From: Minisyncoccota bacterium
Lineage (GTDB): Bacteria; Patescibacteriota; Minisyncoccia; JAHIHE01; JAGLIN01
DNA length: 33,999 nt
Assembly (NCBI GenBank): GCA_023142595.1
Contig: JAGLJF010000015.1
Span: 1-33,999, forward strand
Direction of reading: 5' to 3'
Part shown: in pieces, positions 16,474 to 26,083 of the stretch
Layout of the letters: every line of letters starts with the position of its first letter
Numbering within the stretch: position 1 is the first letter of the stretch
The notes under the pieces: generated by a model
Told to the model about the DNA's origin: nothing
Database searches by the model: none
Seen by the model: the letters and a program-made list of their open reading frames with translations, nothing else
Made by a program: the position numbers and the translations under genes

Positions 16474-16880
16474 TTATATTATTTTCCTATTAACCAAATC
16501 TGGTATAATTTTATTTTTTATAATTGGTGACACCTTTTTCATATTATCGTTTTTACCAAGCCAAATTAATTCGATAATCTCACTTGATGGTTTTGGATCT
16601 TTTAATAAATTACCCTGATAAAGTTTTATTATAACTTTTCCCTTCTTAGTGCCAGCAGCTTTATCTTTATAAGTTCCGATATAGTTCAGCTTTTTTGAAT
16701 CAAAAAGGATTCTAACTCTTCTTTAATTTCTTCCTTCAAGCATTCAATTTCATCATCCTTGTCAATTTGTCCTCCTGGCATAATATATTGATTTGTAAAA
16801 TTATCCTTTTGACACACTAAAAACTTTTTTTCACCATCAAATTCTTTCAAAATCAACAATCCAATTTTTAGAAAATTCAT
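16474..16880 (-). pseudogene. NUDIX hydrolase, apparently frameshifted
   Basis: ORF MNFLKIGLLILKEF..QYIMPGGQIDKDDEIECLKEEIKEELES stops early; homologous-looking continuation DSKKLNYIGTYKDKAAGTKKGKVIIKLYQGN..EIIELIWLGKNDN.. lies in another frame; one extra T in the 5-nt T run (16702-16706) restores one ORF. Confidence 0.65.
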
Positions 16881-16921
16881 TTGTTTTTTAATATATTTTA
16901 AATTTTATCAACCGCTCCAAT

Positions 16922-18157
16922 TTAAGGCAAAAAAGTTTTAAAAATTTTTCTTGTTTTTTGCATAATACTGTTAAAATCAGGAAGCCATTTTCCACTTGAA
17001 TGTCTAGAAACATCTTCTGGTTCCCACATGATAAGCCCGACAGAAGTTACAAAAGAAGGATCATCAACCCTATCAACAATACCATTAAGTTCCATTGGGA
17101 ATCCAATTTGAGCAGGCAATCTCAACACTTCTTTAGCGGTGGTTATTGCACCTGTTATTTTTGCCCCACCTCCAGTTATTACAGCACCAGCTGGAAGCAT
17201 TCCGCTTCTATCAATTTTCTTGAGTTCCTTATCAACCATTATAAAAATTTCTTCCATTCTTGCCTCAATGATTTCTGCAATATATTTTCTAGTAAATACT
17301 CCGTCTTCGTCTTTACTAATTTTAGATAAATCTATTCGATCTTTTTTATTCGTTTCTTTGACAAGAGTGGTTCCATATTCAAGCTTTATTTTTTCAGCAA
17401 CATCAATTGAAGTACGAAGTCCGATGGCAATATCATTTGTAATATGACCAGATCCAATCGGCACAACAGCTGAATGTATTATTCCACCATCTTCAAAAAC
17501 AGAAACTCCAGTAGATGCTTTTCCAATATCAATTTCCACAACACCAAGTTCCATTTGCCTTTTTGACAAAACAGCCTTTGAAGCTGCAAGAGGAGCAAAA
17601 ACCAAATCATCTATATCAATTCCACACCTCTGAACGCATTTATATAAATTTTTCATATAGGGAGCCATACCTTCTACTATCAAAGCATTGATTTCCAATC
17701 GAACACCATTCATTCCGATTGGATCTTTTATCTGTTCTTGTCCATCTATAGTATAACCACAAGGAATGACTGTAATAATATCTTTATTATTTGGCATTGA
17801 GATGGCTTGAGAAGCTGTTATAACTCGATTAACATCCTCTTCGCTGACTTCACCATCTGCTCGCGAAACAGCAACAACTCCTTTTGAAAATTGAGAAGAT
17901 ATATGATTTCCATTTATACTAACATATGCATGTTCAATTGGGATACCAGCTGTTCTTTCTGCAGCTTCTTTTGATTTTGTAATAGCATTAATAGTTTCTT
18001 CGATATCAACTATGACTCCACTATTAATACCCGTAGAAAGCGCTGTTCCCACTCCCAATATCAAAGGCTTAATATCCTCTTCTTGCTTTTGAGAAATAAC
18101 AGTTCTGATAACACTGCTCCCAATATCAATTCCAATTAAAATATCTCCTCTTGACAT
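16922..18157 (-). CDS. ftsA: Cell division protein FtsA
   Basis: DILIGIDIGSSVIRTVISQ; AYVSINGNHISS; AVITGGGAKITG. Confidence 0.95.
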   Translation of the reverse strand: MSRGDILIGIDIGSSVIRTVISQKQEEDIKPLILGVGTALSTGINSGVIVDIEETINAITKSKEAAERTAGIPIEHAYVSINGNHISSQFSKGVVAVSRADGEVSEEDVNRVITASQAISMPNNKDIITVIPCGYTIDGQEQIKDPIGMNGVRLEINALIVEGMAPYMKNLYKCVQRCGIDIDDLVFAPLAASKAVLSKRQMELGVVEIDIGKASTGVSVFEDGGIIHSAVVPIGSGHITNDIAIGLRTSIDVAEKIKLEYGTTLVKETNKKDRIDLSKISKDEDGVFTRKYIAEIIEARMEEIFIMVDKELKKIDRSGMLPAGAVITGGGAKITGAITTAKEVLRLPAQIGFPMELNGIVDRVDDPSFVTSVGLIMWEPEDVSRHSSGKWLPDFNSIMQKTRKIFKTFLP

Positions 18158-18297
18158 AATTTTTAATTAAAACGAAATAAATTAAAATTAATAAAATATA
18201 AATAATATACATTTTACAATCAACAAATAAACACAGTTTTGTGTACAACTTTATTATAATACATTTTCAAAAAATATCAAAGCTTTTGATATAAAAA

Positions 18298-18660
18298 TCA
18301 TACGAGACCTCTGAAATACGGCCAAAAAATCAAACATCCGACAATTAAAGCACCTAGCGATGCAACCAAAACTGCTGCTGCCATCATATCTTTTATATTT
18401 TTTGCATAAGGGTGAACTCTAGGCTCAAGGATATCAACGATTCTTTCAAAAATTGAATTTATAATTTCAAGAACTAAAACTAAAACAATCATCATAAGCA
18501 AGACGATTGTTTCCCACAATTTTAGCTGAAAAATTATTATAAAAAAAATAACTATAATTGAAAATAATATTTGAATCCTAAAATTTTGTTCTCTAAAAAC
18601 GCTTCTTAAGCCCCTGCCCGCAAATGAAATACTTTTCACAAATTTTTTAAGATGAAACAT
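18298..18660 (-). CDS. dgkA: Diacylglycerol/undecaprenol kinase family protein
   Basis: SISFAGRGLRSVFREQNFRIQ; EIINSIFERIVDILEPRVHPYAKNIKDMMAAAVLVAS. Confidence 0.88.
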   Translation of the reverse strand: MFHLKKFVKSISFAGRGLRSVFREQNFRIQILFSIIVIFFIIIFQLKLWETIVLLMMIVLVLVLEIINSIFERIVDILEPRVHPYAKNIKDMMAAAVLVASLGALIVGCLIFWPYFRGLV

Positions 18661-18670
18661 TGTAATTATA

Positions 18671-19123
18671 TCAAAATTTAAAATTATCTAAAACTTTTAG
18701 CTCTATGTCTTTCATCTCTGAATTCTCATAACTCCCCTTATGATCATACCCAGCTAAATGTAATATACCATGAATCAATAAAATTGAAAACTCTTTTTTG
18801 ACAGAATGTTTTTTTTCTTTTGCCTGTTTTTCAATTTTTGGATAACATATAAAAATTTCTCCGAATTGTAAAATGTCATTTGGTGGAATTACAAATTTTA
18901 TATCATCGCCAGAATTTTCGTTTCCAAACGACAAAACATCCGTCACCCTGTCAATCCCTCGATGCTTTTTATTCAAAGATTTAATTCTCTTTTCTCCAGC
19001 AATCACCAAACTGATTTCAACTGGTTTTTTTATCTTGACAACTTTTAAAGTTTCTTCCGCAATCCTATCTAAATATTTTTTATTTATTTTTTGCTTAGTG
19101 AAATTTTTTATTTGTAAAATCAT
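18671..19123 (-). CDS. ybeY: rRNA maturation endoribonuclease YbeY
   Basis: HRGIDRVTDVLSFGNE; HGILHLAGYDHKGSYENSEM. Confidence 0.95.
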   Translation of the reverse strand: MILQIKNFTKQKINKKYLDRIAEETLKVVKIKKPVEISLVIAGEKRIKSLNKKHRGIDRVTDVLSFGNENSGDDIKFVIPPNDILQFGEIFICYPKIEKQAKEKKHSVKKEFSILLIHGILHLAGYDHKGSYENSEMKDIELKVLDNFKF

Positions 19124-19165
19124 AATAAACTATTCTAAATTATAAAATTAGTAGTGATAGATGAT

Positions 19166-19192
19166 AGATTCTGAAATAAATTCAGGATAACA
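19166..19192 (-). repeat. Solo copy of the GIY-YIG-associated palindromic repeat
   Basis: Minus strand TGTTATCCTGAATTTATTTCAGAATCT, close match to 2243-2270. Confidence 0.7.
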
Positions 19193-19263
19193 AAATTCAA
19201 ATAGATTTTGTCCGTGAATTAAATAATATTTATATGGATAACATTTTTATATCTCAAAATATA

Positions 19264-19292
19264 ACACAAGAGCGTATATAATACGCCCTTGT
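19264..19292 (-). terminator. Hairpin downstream of yqeY
   Basis: ACAAGgGCGTAT-tat-ATACGCtCTTGT on the minus strand. Confidence 0.5.
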
Positions 19293-19319
19293 AAAAATCT
19301 AAACAATCATCAAAAATTT

Positions 19320-19766
19320 CTATTTATTCAATTCTTCCTTCACAATTTTACTAACCACACTGCCATCAGCCATTCCTTTTGTTTCTTTCACAGACATACC
19401 AATTATTTTCCCAAAATCAGAAGGGCTTACTTCTCCAAACTCTTGAATAACTTTTTGAACAATTCTGCGAACTTCATCTTCGCTCATTTGCTCGGGCATA
19501 TATTTTTCTAAGACTAATAATTCCTCATTTTCTTTTTCTACCAAGTCTTTTCGATCTCCTTTTGTATATTGCTCAATCGAATCTTTTCTTTTCTTTACAT
19601 TTCTTTTTACAATTCCAAGAATATCATCATCGCTCGCTTCCGTCTTTTTCTCAATTTCGAAATTTTTGATATCAGAATTTAGCATCCTCAAAACTCCACG
19701 GACTTTTGCATCTCCGCTTTTCATAGAGTCTTTGAGGTCAGAATTAATTTTTTCTTTTAAATTCAT
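19320..19766 (-). CDS. yqeY: GatB/YqeY domain protein
   Basis: LKEKINSDLKDSMKSGDAKVRGVLRMLNSDIKNFEIEKK...YMPEQMSEDEV..KGMADGSVV; sits next to rpsU. Confidence 0.92.
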   Translation of the reverse strand: MNLKEKINSDLKDSMKSGDAKVRGVLRMLNSDIKNFEIEKKTEASDDDILGIVKRNVKKRKDSIEQYTKGDRKDLVEKENEELLVLEKYMPEQMSEDEVRRIVQKVIQEFGEVSPSDFGKIIGMSVKETKGMADGSVVSKIVKEELNK

Positions 19767-19786
19767 TTTCACGATATTTAACAAAA

Positions 19787-20032
19787 TTAATTTGATCGAT
19801 AATTTGTTCTGTAGTCGTCTTCCAATTTGCCAAGTTTTCTCAGCTTTTCCTTTTCACCAACGATTTCATTTCTTCGCAAAGCGCCTTTTCTTCTTTCTGT
19901 TCTACTTGGAGTTTTTTCTTTAAATCTTGAACTTCTTGCTTGTATAAGAAGACCACTTTGCTGGACTTTTTTTGAAAATCGTCTCAAAAGACTTCCAATA
20001 CTCTCGTTGTCTTTTTTCTTAACTTCTATCAT
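19787..20032 (-). CDS. rpsU: 30S ribosomal protein bS21
   Basis: IEVKKKDNESIGSLLRRFSKKVQQSGLL...RRKGALRRNE. Confidence 0.9.
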   Translation of the reverse strand: MIEVKKKDNESIGSLLRRFSKKVQQSGLLIQARSSRFKEKTPSRTERRKGALRRNEIVGEKEKLRKLGKLEDDYRTNYRSN

Positions 20033-20266
20033 CTTTATATCACTCTCACTTTCTATTTATTTTTAATTAATCTAAAAAACCTTTCGAAAATAGTATAGCA
20101 CAAAAATATAATTTAGCAAGGACAAAATCAAAAGATTAGATTTTAATTTTATAATACAAACAATCCCTTGTTTATAGGATAATTCATCGTGTACACTTCT
20201 GCAACAAGAATCGGAACTCCTTAATTAAAGAGTTAAAGAGATTAGGGAGTTGAAGAGACTTAATAA

Positions 20267-20755
20267 CTAAAAACTATTTATTTTTATTTTATTTAAGATT
20301 TTTTTAGACATGTACACATCGTGGTGATCTTGATGCTTTTTTACTATGTCAATTTTGTATCCTAATTTTTTATAATATTCAGGAAGTTGTTTTTCCTGTG
20401 CGCAGTCAAGTAATATTTTTGTGAATCCTTTTTTCTTCGCAACTACTTCAATTTGTTTTATCAATGACTCACCTATTCTTTTATTTCTATATGTTTTTAA
20501 AACTGCCAATTTATAAATATATAAACTATTTTTTTCGAGTATTTTATATCTTACAGCGCCTACAATTTTCTTATCTACAGCGGCAACAATTATAAAAAGT
20601 TTTTTACTCAAGAAAATGTCTTTTAGGTTATTCGGCTCATGAGACCGAGTTATAAATGAATTTTCTTTATAAGAAATCTTATACGCTAATTTTGTAATAT
20701 ATTTTACACGCGTTAAATCATTTAATTTAGCATGCCTGAATGATATGCTATTCAT
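20267..20755 (-). CDS. GNAT family N-acetyltransferase
   Basis: LAVLKTYRNKRIGESLIKQIEVVAKKKGFTKILLDCAQEKQLPEYYKKLGYK. Confidence 0.88.
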   Translation of the reverse strand: MNSISFRHAKLNDLTRVKYITKLAYKISYKENSFITRSHEPNNLKDIFLSKKLFIIVAAVDKKIVGAVRYKILEKNSLYIYKLAVLKTYRNKRIGESLIKQIEVVAKKKGFTKILLDCAQEKQLPEYYKKLGYKIDIVKKHQDHHDVYMSKKILNKIKINSF

Positions 20756-20840
20756 AAAAATAATATTATCTTAAATAAAATTCCTTAATTATTTCATTAC
20801 ATTTATTTTCAGAGATTCTTTAATACAAATTAAATCAGAA

Positions 20841-21164
20841 CTACTTCTTCCCACCAATTAAATGCAAATGAATGTGCTGAACTTCTTGTCCACCATCTTT
20901 TCCAACCCTAAAAAGAAGTTTATATCCTTTCTGCGAAACACCAGAATTATCAGCAATTTTCTTGGCTGTAAAAATTAATTTCCCCATCAAATCCGAATCT
21001 TCACTTTTTATATCGACAACGGAACTTATATGTCTTTTTGGTATTACAAGAACGTGAACTGGAGCAATGGGATTTATATCATTAAATGCGATTACATCAT
21101 CATCTTCAAAAACAATATCAGCAGGAAGTTCTTTATTTATAATTTTACAAAAGATACATTCCAT
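20841..21164 (-). CDS. HIT family (HINT-like) protein
   Basis: CIFCKIINKELPADIVFEDDDVIAFNDINPIAPVHVLVIPKRHI; QHIHLHLIGGKK. Confidence 0.95.
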   Translation of the reverse strand: MECIFCKIINKELPADIVFEDDDVIAFNDINPIAPVHVLVIPKRHISSVVDIKSEDSDLMGKLIFTAKKIADNSGVSQKGYKLLFRVGKDGGQEVQHIHLHLIGGKK

Positions 21165-21182
21165 ATAAATTAAATTATAAAT

Positions 21183-22508
21183 TTATCCTTTTAGTCTTTT
21201 TTTCACTTCTTTCACAACACTATCCATCACAACAACTTCTTGCATTCCGCTTTCCATATCTCTTATAATAACCGTATCATCTAGCGCCTCTTTTTGACCA
21301 ATAATCAAAGCGAACCTTGAATTGAATTTATTCGCCATTCTTAGTTGAGATTTAATACTTCCCCTTCCCAAAGATTCACCAGCGGTAATATTGCTATCTA
21401 TCAATTTATCAAAAAGTCTTAATATTTTTTTTCTAGCCTTATCTCCCAATTGAACCAAAAAAACTTCCTTCTTAACACTATGATTTAATTGAATTCCCTT
21501 TCTAAGAAGGCTTTCTGCTACTCTCTCGACACCAAAAGAAAATCCAACTGCTGGAGTTTCTTCTCCACCCAACATTTCCACCAAGCCATCATATCTTCCT
21601 CCACCACCTAATGAAGATTGCCCGCCCTCAGAATTATTCTCCCAAACCTCAAAAACAGTCCTTGAATAATAATCCAAACCTCTTACTAATCTTGAATTTA
21701 AAACATAAGTAATTTCAATTTCATCCAAAAATTCCAAAACATTTTTGAAGTGATCGTGACAAGGCACACACAAATGATCAATAATTTGCGGAGCGGATGT
21801 TGCAACTTGCATACATTTTTCTTCCTTACAATCCAAAAGACGCAAAGGATTACTATCTAATCTTCTTTTACAATCCATACATAATTTATTAATTTTCATT
21901 TCATAATAATCTCGAAGAAGTTTTTTATAAGCCGATCTACATTCAACACAACCAATGCTATTAATCTGAATATTTATATCCTTGATGCCTAGTTTTTGAA
22001 ATATTTTCCAAGCCAAATATATAACTTGAGCATCTATTGCCGCGTCATCATCTCCGAAAATTTCAAAACCAAATTGATGAAACTGTCGATATCTTCCTGC
22101 TTGTGGTTTTTCATATCGAAACATCGGACCCTCGTAGTATAACTTTACAGGCTGAGACCATCTACTCATCCCATTTTCAATATATGCTCTCGCTAATCCC
22201 GCTGTTCCTTCAGGTCTCATGGAAAGTTTGTCTTTGCCTTGAGTTTCAAACGAAAACATTTCTTTTTCAACTATGTCAGTATTATCTCCAACCCCTCTTT
22301 GAAATAACTCAGTTCGTTCTAAAATTGGAGTTTCAATTCTTCCAAATCCAAAATCTTTACATAATTTTCTGCTATTTTCCAAAACATAATCCCAGAGAAG
22401 CTGTTCAGGAGGCAAGATATCTTTCATTCCTTTAACAATCTGAATGGGAGATGTTTTTTTTCTTCTTTTCTTTTTTACTTCTTGCTGTTGTTTTTTTACT
22501 CTTGGCAT
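21183..22508 (-). CDS. hisS: Histidyl-tRNA synthetase
   Basis: MSMRPEGTAGLAR-type motif (LSMRPEGTAGLARAYIE), GRYRQFHQFGFEIFG, GGGGRYDGLVEMLGG. Confidence 0.96.
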   Translation of the reverse strand: MPRVKKQQQEVKKKRRKKTSPIQIVKGMKDILPPEQLLWDYVLENSRKLCKDFGFGRIETPILERTELFQRGVGDNTDIVEKEMFSFETQGKDKLSMRPEGTAGLARAYIENGMSRWSQPVKLYYEGPMFRYEKPQAGRYRQFHQFGFEIFGDDDAAIDAQVIYLAWKIFQKLGIKDINIQINSIGCVECRSAYKKLLRDYYEMKINKLCMDCKRRLDSNPLRLLDCKEEKCMQVATSAPQIIDHLCVPCHDHFKNVLEFLDEIEITYVLNSRLVRGLDYYSRTVFEVWENNSEGGQSSLGGGGRYDGLVEMLGGEETPAVGFSFGVERVAESLLRKGIQLNHSVKKEVFLVQLGDKARKKILRLFDKLIDSNITAGESLGRGSIKSQLRMANKFNSRFALIIGQKEALDDTVIIRDMESGMQEVVVMDSVVKEVKKRLKG

Positions 22509-22530
22509 AACTTTTGATATAAATTAATAA

Positions 22531-23067
22531 TTAATTTTGACCGATTATGTTTTTTGTAAATTCGTCAATTTTCGCAATTTTTTCGTTATCATTTTCAATG
22601 TCTTGATAATCTTTCGCAATTAAACTTAAGTCTCCTACAATAACAAACTCAAGACATCCAGGTAATAATTCAAAATATTTCACAACTTTATTATTTACTG
22701 AAATGTCTTGACCAACATTTATAATAGCAACTTTTTTATCTCTGAGTTTTTTGTTTTCGACATATATATTCAGTCTATCAATAAAATTTTTCATCATTCC
22801 AGTGACATTGTCAAAATATGTCGGACTTCCGAAAATAATCAAATCTGCATCTTCTAGTTTTGAACATACCATTTGCATATCATCTCTTTTGTTGCACACA
22901 AAAGAAGAATCGCACGACAAACAGCCATCACAAAATTCAATTCTCTGATTTCGAAGCAAAATTAAATCTGTATTAATTTCACTTTTTTCTGCTTGAGTCA
23001 AAACTCTTTTCAATATAAATTCAGTATTTCCTTTGCGCGGACTACCACAGACAGCAACAATTTTCAT
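22531..23067 (-). CDS. NADPH-dependent FMN reductase/iron-sulfur flavoprotein family
   Basis: VAVCGSPRKGNTEFILKR; CDGCLSC; IIFGSPTYFDNVTGMMKNFIDR. Confidence 0.87.
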   Translation of the reverse strand: MKIVAVCGSPRKGNTEFILKRVLTQAEKSEINTDLILLRNQRIEFCDGCLSCDSSFVCNKRDDMQMVCSKLEDADLIIFGSPTYFDNVTGMMKNFIDRLNIYVENKKLRDKKVAIINVGQDISVNNKVVKYFELLPGCLEFVIVGDLSLIAKDYQDIENDNEKIAKIDEFTKNIIGQN

Positions 23068-23114
23068 TTTTTTATTGTTATCTTATTTATACTATCGTAA
23101 CACAAATATATATT

Positions 23115-23723
23115 CTAATATCCAATTTTTTCAAAAACAGAAATATTATCAAGTGGCCACGGTCTCATCCAAGCCTTGCCAACTATAAAATTTTTTTTAA
23201 GAACACCCCAAACTCGAGAATCAGCGCTTGCCACTCTGTTATCACCCAAAACATAATACTCATCATTTTTCAATTCTTTTATATAATTGCCAATAATTAC
23301 TTTTTCTGATGGTATATAAAAATTCTCATCAAGTTTCATTCCTCCTGGATTTTCAGCATTATATATTGTAATTACATTATCTTTTATTTCAATTTTTTCT
23401 CCCGGAAGACCAATTATTCTTTTTATATAAAACAATCTTGTGTCATTTGGATAGTGAAAAATAATTGCATCTCCACGCTCTGGATCTCCGAGTCTATAGC
23501 TAATCTCGTCAACAATTAAATAATCTCCATCATGAAAATTAGGCTCCATACTTTGCCCACTCACAAAAAATGGTTGCATAACAAAAGACCTAATCCCAAC
23601 GATAATGATTAAACTGAAAATCACGATTTTAATTGTCTCGAAAGAAAAACTTTTTACTTCAGAAAAAAAACCTAACTCAGATTTATTATCATTTGAGTCT
23701 TCAATATTGTTATTATTTATCAT
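23115..23723 (-). CDS. lepB: Signal peptidase I
   Basis: VSGQSMEPNFHDGDYLIVDE; FYIKRIIGLPGEKIEI; YVLGDNRVASADSRVWG. Confidence 0.95.
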   Translation of the reverse strand: MINNNNIEDSNDNKSELGFFSEVKSFSFETIKIVIFSLIIIVGIRSFVMQPFFVSGQSMEPNFHDGDYLIVDEISYRLGDPERGDAIIFHYPNDTRLFYIKRIIGLPGEKIEIKDNVITIYNAENPGGMKLDENFYIPSEKVIIGNYIKELKNDEYYVLGDNRVASADSRVWGVLKKNFIVGKAWMRPWPLDNISVFEKIGY

Positions 23724-23918
23724 TTTATTTATAATAGATTATCATTTAATTAAGTTAAGAATACAACTTCTAAACCAAAAAGTCAAACATCAAAAATCTT
23801 ACTAAATTCTAGCTAAAAAACCTTTTTACAATATAACAATACTGCCATTATAATGCGGGTAATATGACCTAAAAACGAACATACCAAATCTATTCTATAA
23901 TATAAATAATATAAAGAC

Positions 23919-23947
23919 TTGCCAAAATGAAAAATATCTGTTAGAAT
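23919..23947 (+). promoter_or_regulatory. Promoter of rpmE
   Basis: TTGCCA-(17 nt)-TAGAAT. Confidence 0.6.
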
Positions 23948-23993
23948 TTGCTTGCATTTGAAAAATGTGAATTTTAATTATATTAAAAAAAGT

Positions 23994-24290
23994 ATGAAAA
24001 AAGATATACATCCAAAATATGAAGAATGTAATGTGAAGTGTGTTTGCGGAAATGCATTTGTCACAAAATCTACCATTGCCGTTATTAGTGTTGAAGTGTG
24101 CGGTGCATGCCACCCAGTTTATACTGGAAAACAAAAAATGGTTGATTCTACTGGAAGAGTTGAAAGATTCAAGAAAATGGCAGAACAAAAGGGTATTTCA
24201 CTGAGATCAAAAGCAACAAAACGAGAAGAAAAATCAAAGAAGAAAATTGAAGCCAAACAGAAAATTGAAGATGCCAAAACAGAAAAATAA
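23994..24290 (+). CDS. rpmE: 50S ribosomal protein bL31 with lysine-rich C-terminal extension
   Basis: [27 protein letters not shown]...[25 protein letters not shown]; likely start at 23994, since the track start is upstream of it. Confidence 0.93.
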   Translation: MKKDIHPKYEECNVKCVCGNAFVTKSTIAVISVEVCGACHPVYTGKQKMVDSTGRVERFKKMAEQKGISLRSKATKREEKSKKKIEAKQKIEDAKTEK

Positions 24291-24300
24291 CTTTAATGAT

Positions 24301-24353
24301 AAATGACCCTATTTTGCCTATATTAAAAAATGTAAGCTAAGATAGGGTCATTT
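24301..24353 (+). terminator. Long hairpin between rpmE and prfA
   Basis: AAATGACCCTAT (24301-24312) / ATAGGGTCATTT (24342-24353), 12-bp perfect stem. Confidence 0.5.
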
Positions 24354-24366
24354 AATATATAAAAGC

Positions 24367-25428
24367 ATGAAAAACAAACTAGACAAAATCAAAGAAGAAT
24401 ACGACCAAATTACAAAAGAACTCAGTGATAGCGAGGCTGTTTTTGATGCAAAGAAATTCAAAAATCTCAGCAAAAAGCAAAGTAAGTTAAAAGAAATTGT
24501 TGATAAATACGAAGAATATTTGAAAATAGAAAAAGAGATTGAAGAAAATAAACAAATTATCAAAAAAGAACAGGACAAAGAATTAATTGCTCTTGCAGCT
24601 GAAGAAAACGAATCCTTAGAAAAAAAGATTATAGAAATAAAAGAAGAAATCAAATTTTTAACAATTCCTAAAGACCCAAAAGACGAAAAAGATGTCATTG
24701 TTGAAATCAGAGCTGGGGCTGGAGGAGATGAAGCTGGACTATTTGCCAGTGAACTTTTTCGGATGTATGCAAAATTTGTGGAAAAACAAAGTGATTGGAA
24801 AACGGTGATTTTGAGTTCGAACAGAAGTTCGGTTGGTGGATTCAAGGAAATTATTTTTGAAATTAACGGACAAGATGTCTATTCAAAGATGAAATTTGAA
24901 AGTGGAGTCCATCGCGTACAAAGAATTCCTGAAACCGAAAAACAAGGCAGGGTTCACACTTCAACTGTTACCGTTGTCGTACTGCCTCAAGCAGAAGAAA
25001 CAGATTTAGTAATCAAAAACGAAGATATAAAAGTTGATGTATTTCGATCATCTGGTCCAGGAGGACAAAGCGTTAACACTACCGACTCTGCCATCAGAAT
25101 TACTCATGCTCCAAGTGGATTAGTTGTTTCTTGCCAGGATGAAAAATCACAACTCAAAAACAAAACAAAAGCGATGCAAATCTTGCGTTCTAGACTTGTG
25201 GCTCTCGAAGAAGAAAAAAGAGAAAAAGAAGAATCTGGCGCGCGAAAAAGTCAAATTGGAACGGGAGATCGAAGCGAAAAAATCCGAACCTATAACTTTC
25301 CACAAGACCGAATTACTGATCACAGAATCAAAAAAAGTTGGCATGAAATTGATAGCATTCTTGAAGGAAATGTTGAAAACATCATCGAATCTCTTTCTCA
25401 AGCAGAACAAGAATTGAAAGAAGAATAA
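24367..25428 (+). CDS. prfA: Peptide chain release factor 1
   Basis: [30 protein letters not shown] (PxT-type RF1 motif). Confidence 0.96.
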   Translation: MKNKLDKIKEEYDQITKELSDSEAVFDAKKFKNLSKKQSKLKEIVDKYEEYLKIEKEIEENKQIIKKEQDKELIALAAEENESLEKKIIEIKEEIKFLTIPKDPKDEKDVIVEIRAGAGGDEAGLFASELFRMYAKFVEKQSDWKTVILSSNRSSVGGFKEIIFEINGQDVYSKMKFESGVHRVQRIPETEKQGRVHTSTVTVVVLPQAEETDLVIKNEDIKVDVFRSSGPGGQSVNTTDSAIRITHAPSGLVVSCQDEKSQLKNKTKAMQILRSRLVALEEEKREKEESGARKSQIGTGDRSEKIRTYNFPQDRITDHRIKKSWHEIDSILEGNVENIIESLSQAEQELKEE

Positions 25429-25460
25429 TTTGAATTTTCAAGATATATAAAAGAATCTCA

Positions 25461-25490
25461 AAAAATGACATCCCACTGTGTCATTTTTTT
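25461..25490 (+). terminator. Intrinsic terminator of prfA
   Basis: AAAAATGACA-tcccactg-TGTCATTTTTTT. Confidence 0.8.
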
Positions 25491-25519
25491 ATTTTTAATA
25501 TTTATATTTTAAAAAAATA

Positions 25520-25548
25520 TTGACACTTGTTTTTAGATAATGTATAGT
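25520..25548 (+). promoter_or_regulatory. Strong sigma70-type promoter
   Basis: TTGACA-17-TATAGT with extended -10 TG. Confidence 0.8.
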
Positions 25549-25593
25549 TTTTAAAGTTATCCCGTATGATTATGAACACTAGGAGGTGAAGAT

Positions 25594-25995
25594 ATGGGAC
25601 AAGAAGGAGAAATAAGAGAAATAATTATAAACTTAAAAGATGCACGAAATGAAATATTTCATGTTTTCGTTATTGGAGAGAAATTACATCTTCAAGCTTC
25701 CAAACAATCTTTGTCTGGAGATGAGATTACTTTCTTGAAAAAAATTAGTTTCGCTACGAAAAATGTAGAAGATACGATGAACTGGTTTAACGATATATGC
25801 AAAGGACTTACAATCGAACTTAATAAACTAAAAATAATTGTAAAAAGAGCTGATACGGTTTTTGTCATAGTAGCAGTGAAAGAAATCATTCCATTTAATG
25901 CTCTGGGCATTCTTACAGATGAAGATCCAAAAGGCACAATTGGACACATTGATGATGCTGTCGAAGAAATCAAGGCAGTCTTATCAAAACAATAA
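25594..25995 (+). CDS. Hypothetical protein (133 aa)
   Basis: Strong Shine-Dalgarno AGGAGGTG at 25581-25588, own promoter and terminator; family not recognised. Confidence 0.85.
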   Translation: MGQEGEIREIIINLKDARNEIFHVFVIGEKLHLQASKQSLSGDEITFLKKISFATKNVEDTMNWFNDICKGLTIELNKLKIIVKRADTVFVIVAVKEIIPFNALGILTDEDPKGTIGHIDDAVEEIKAVLSKQ

Positions 25996-26008
25996 CGCCA
26001 TCCTAACA

Positions 26009-26050
26009 GAGAATAGAAAGTTTGCATGAACAAACTACTATTCTTTTTTT
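26009..26050 (+). terminator. Intrinsic terminator of the 25594-25995 gene
   Basis: GAATAG..GTTTG-catgaa-CAAAC..CTATTC followed by TTTTTTT. Confidence 0.75.
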
Positions 26051-26083
26051 ATGACTAATTATTTTTCAACATCTATTAACATA

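Noticed and set aside
24348-24845. Minus-strand 165-aa ORF opposite prfA
   Set aside because: Antisense shadow of prfA; no family resemblance.
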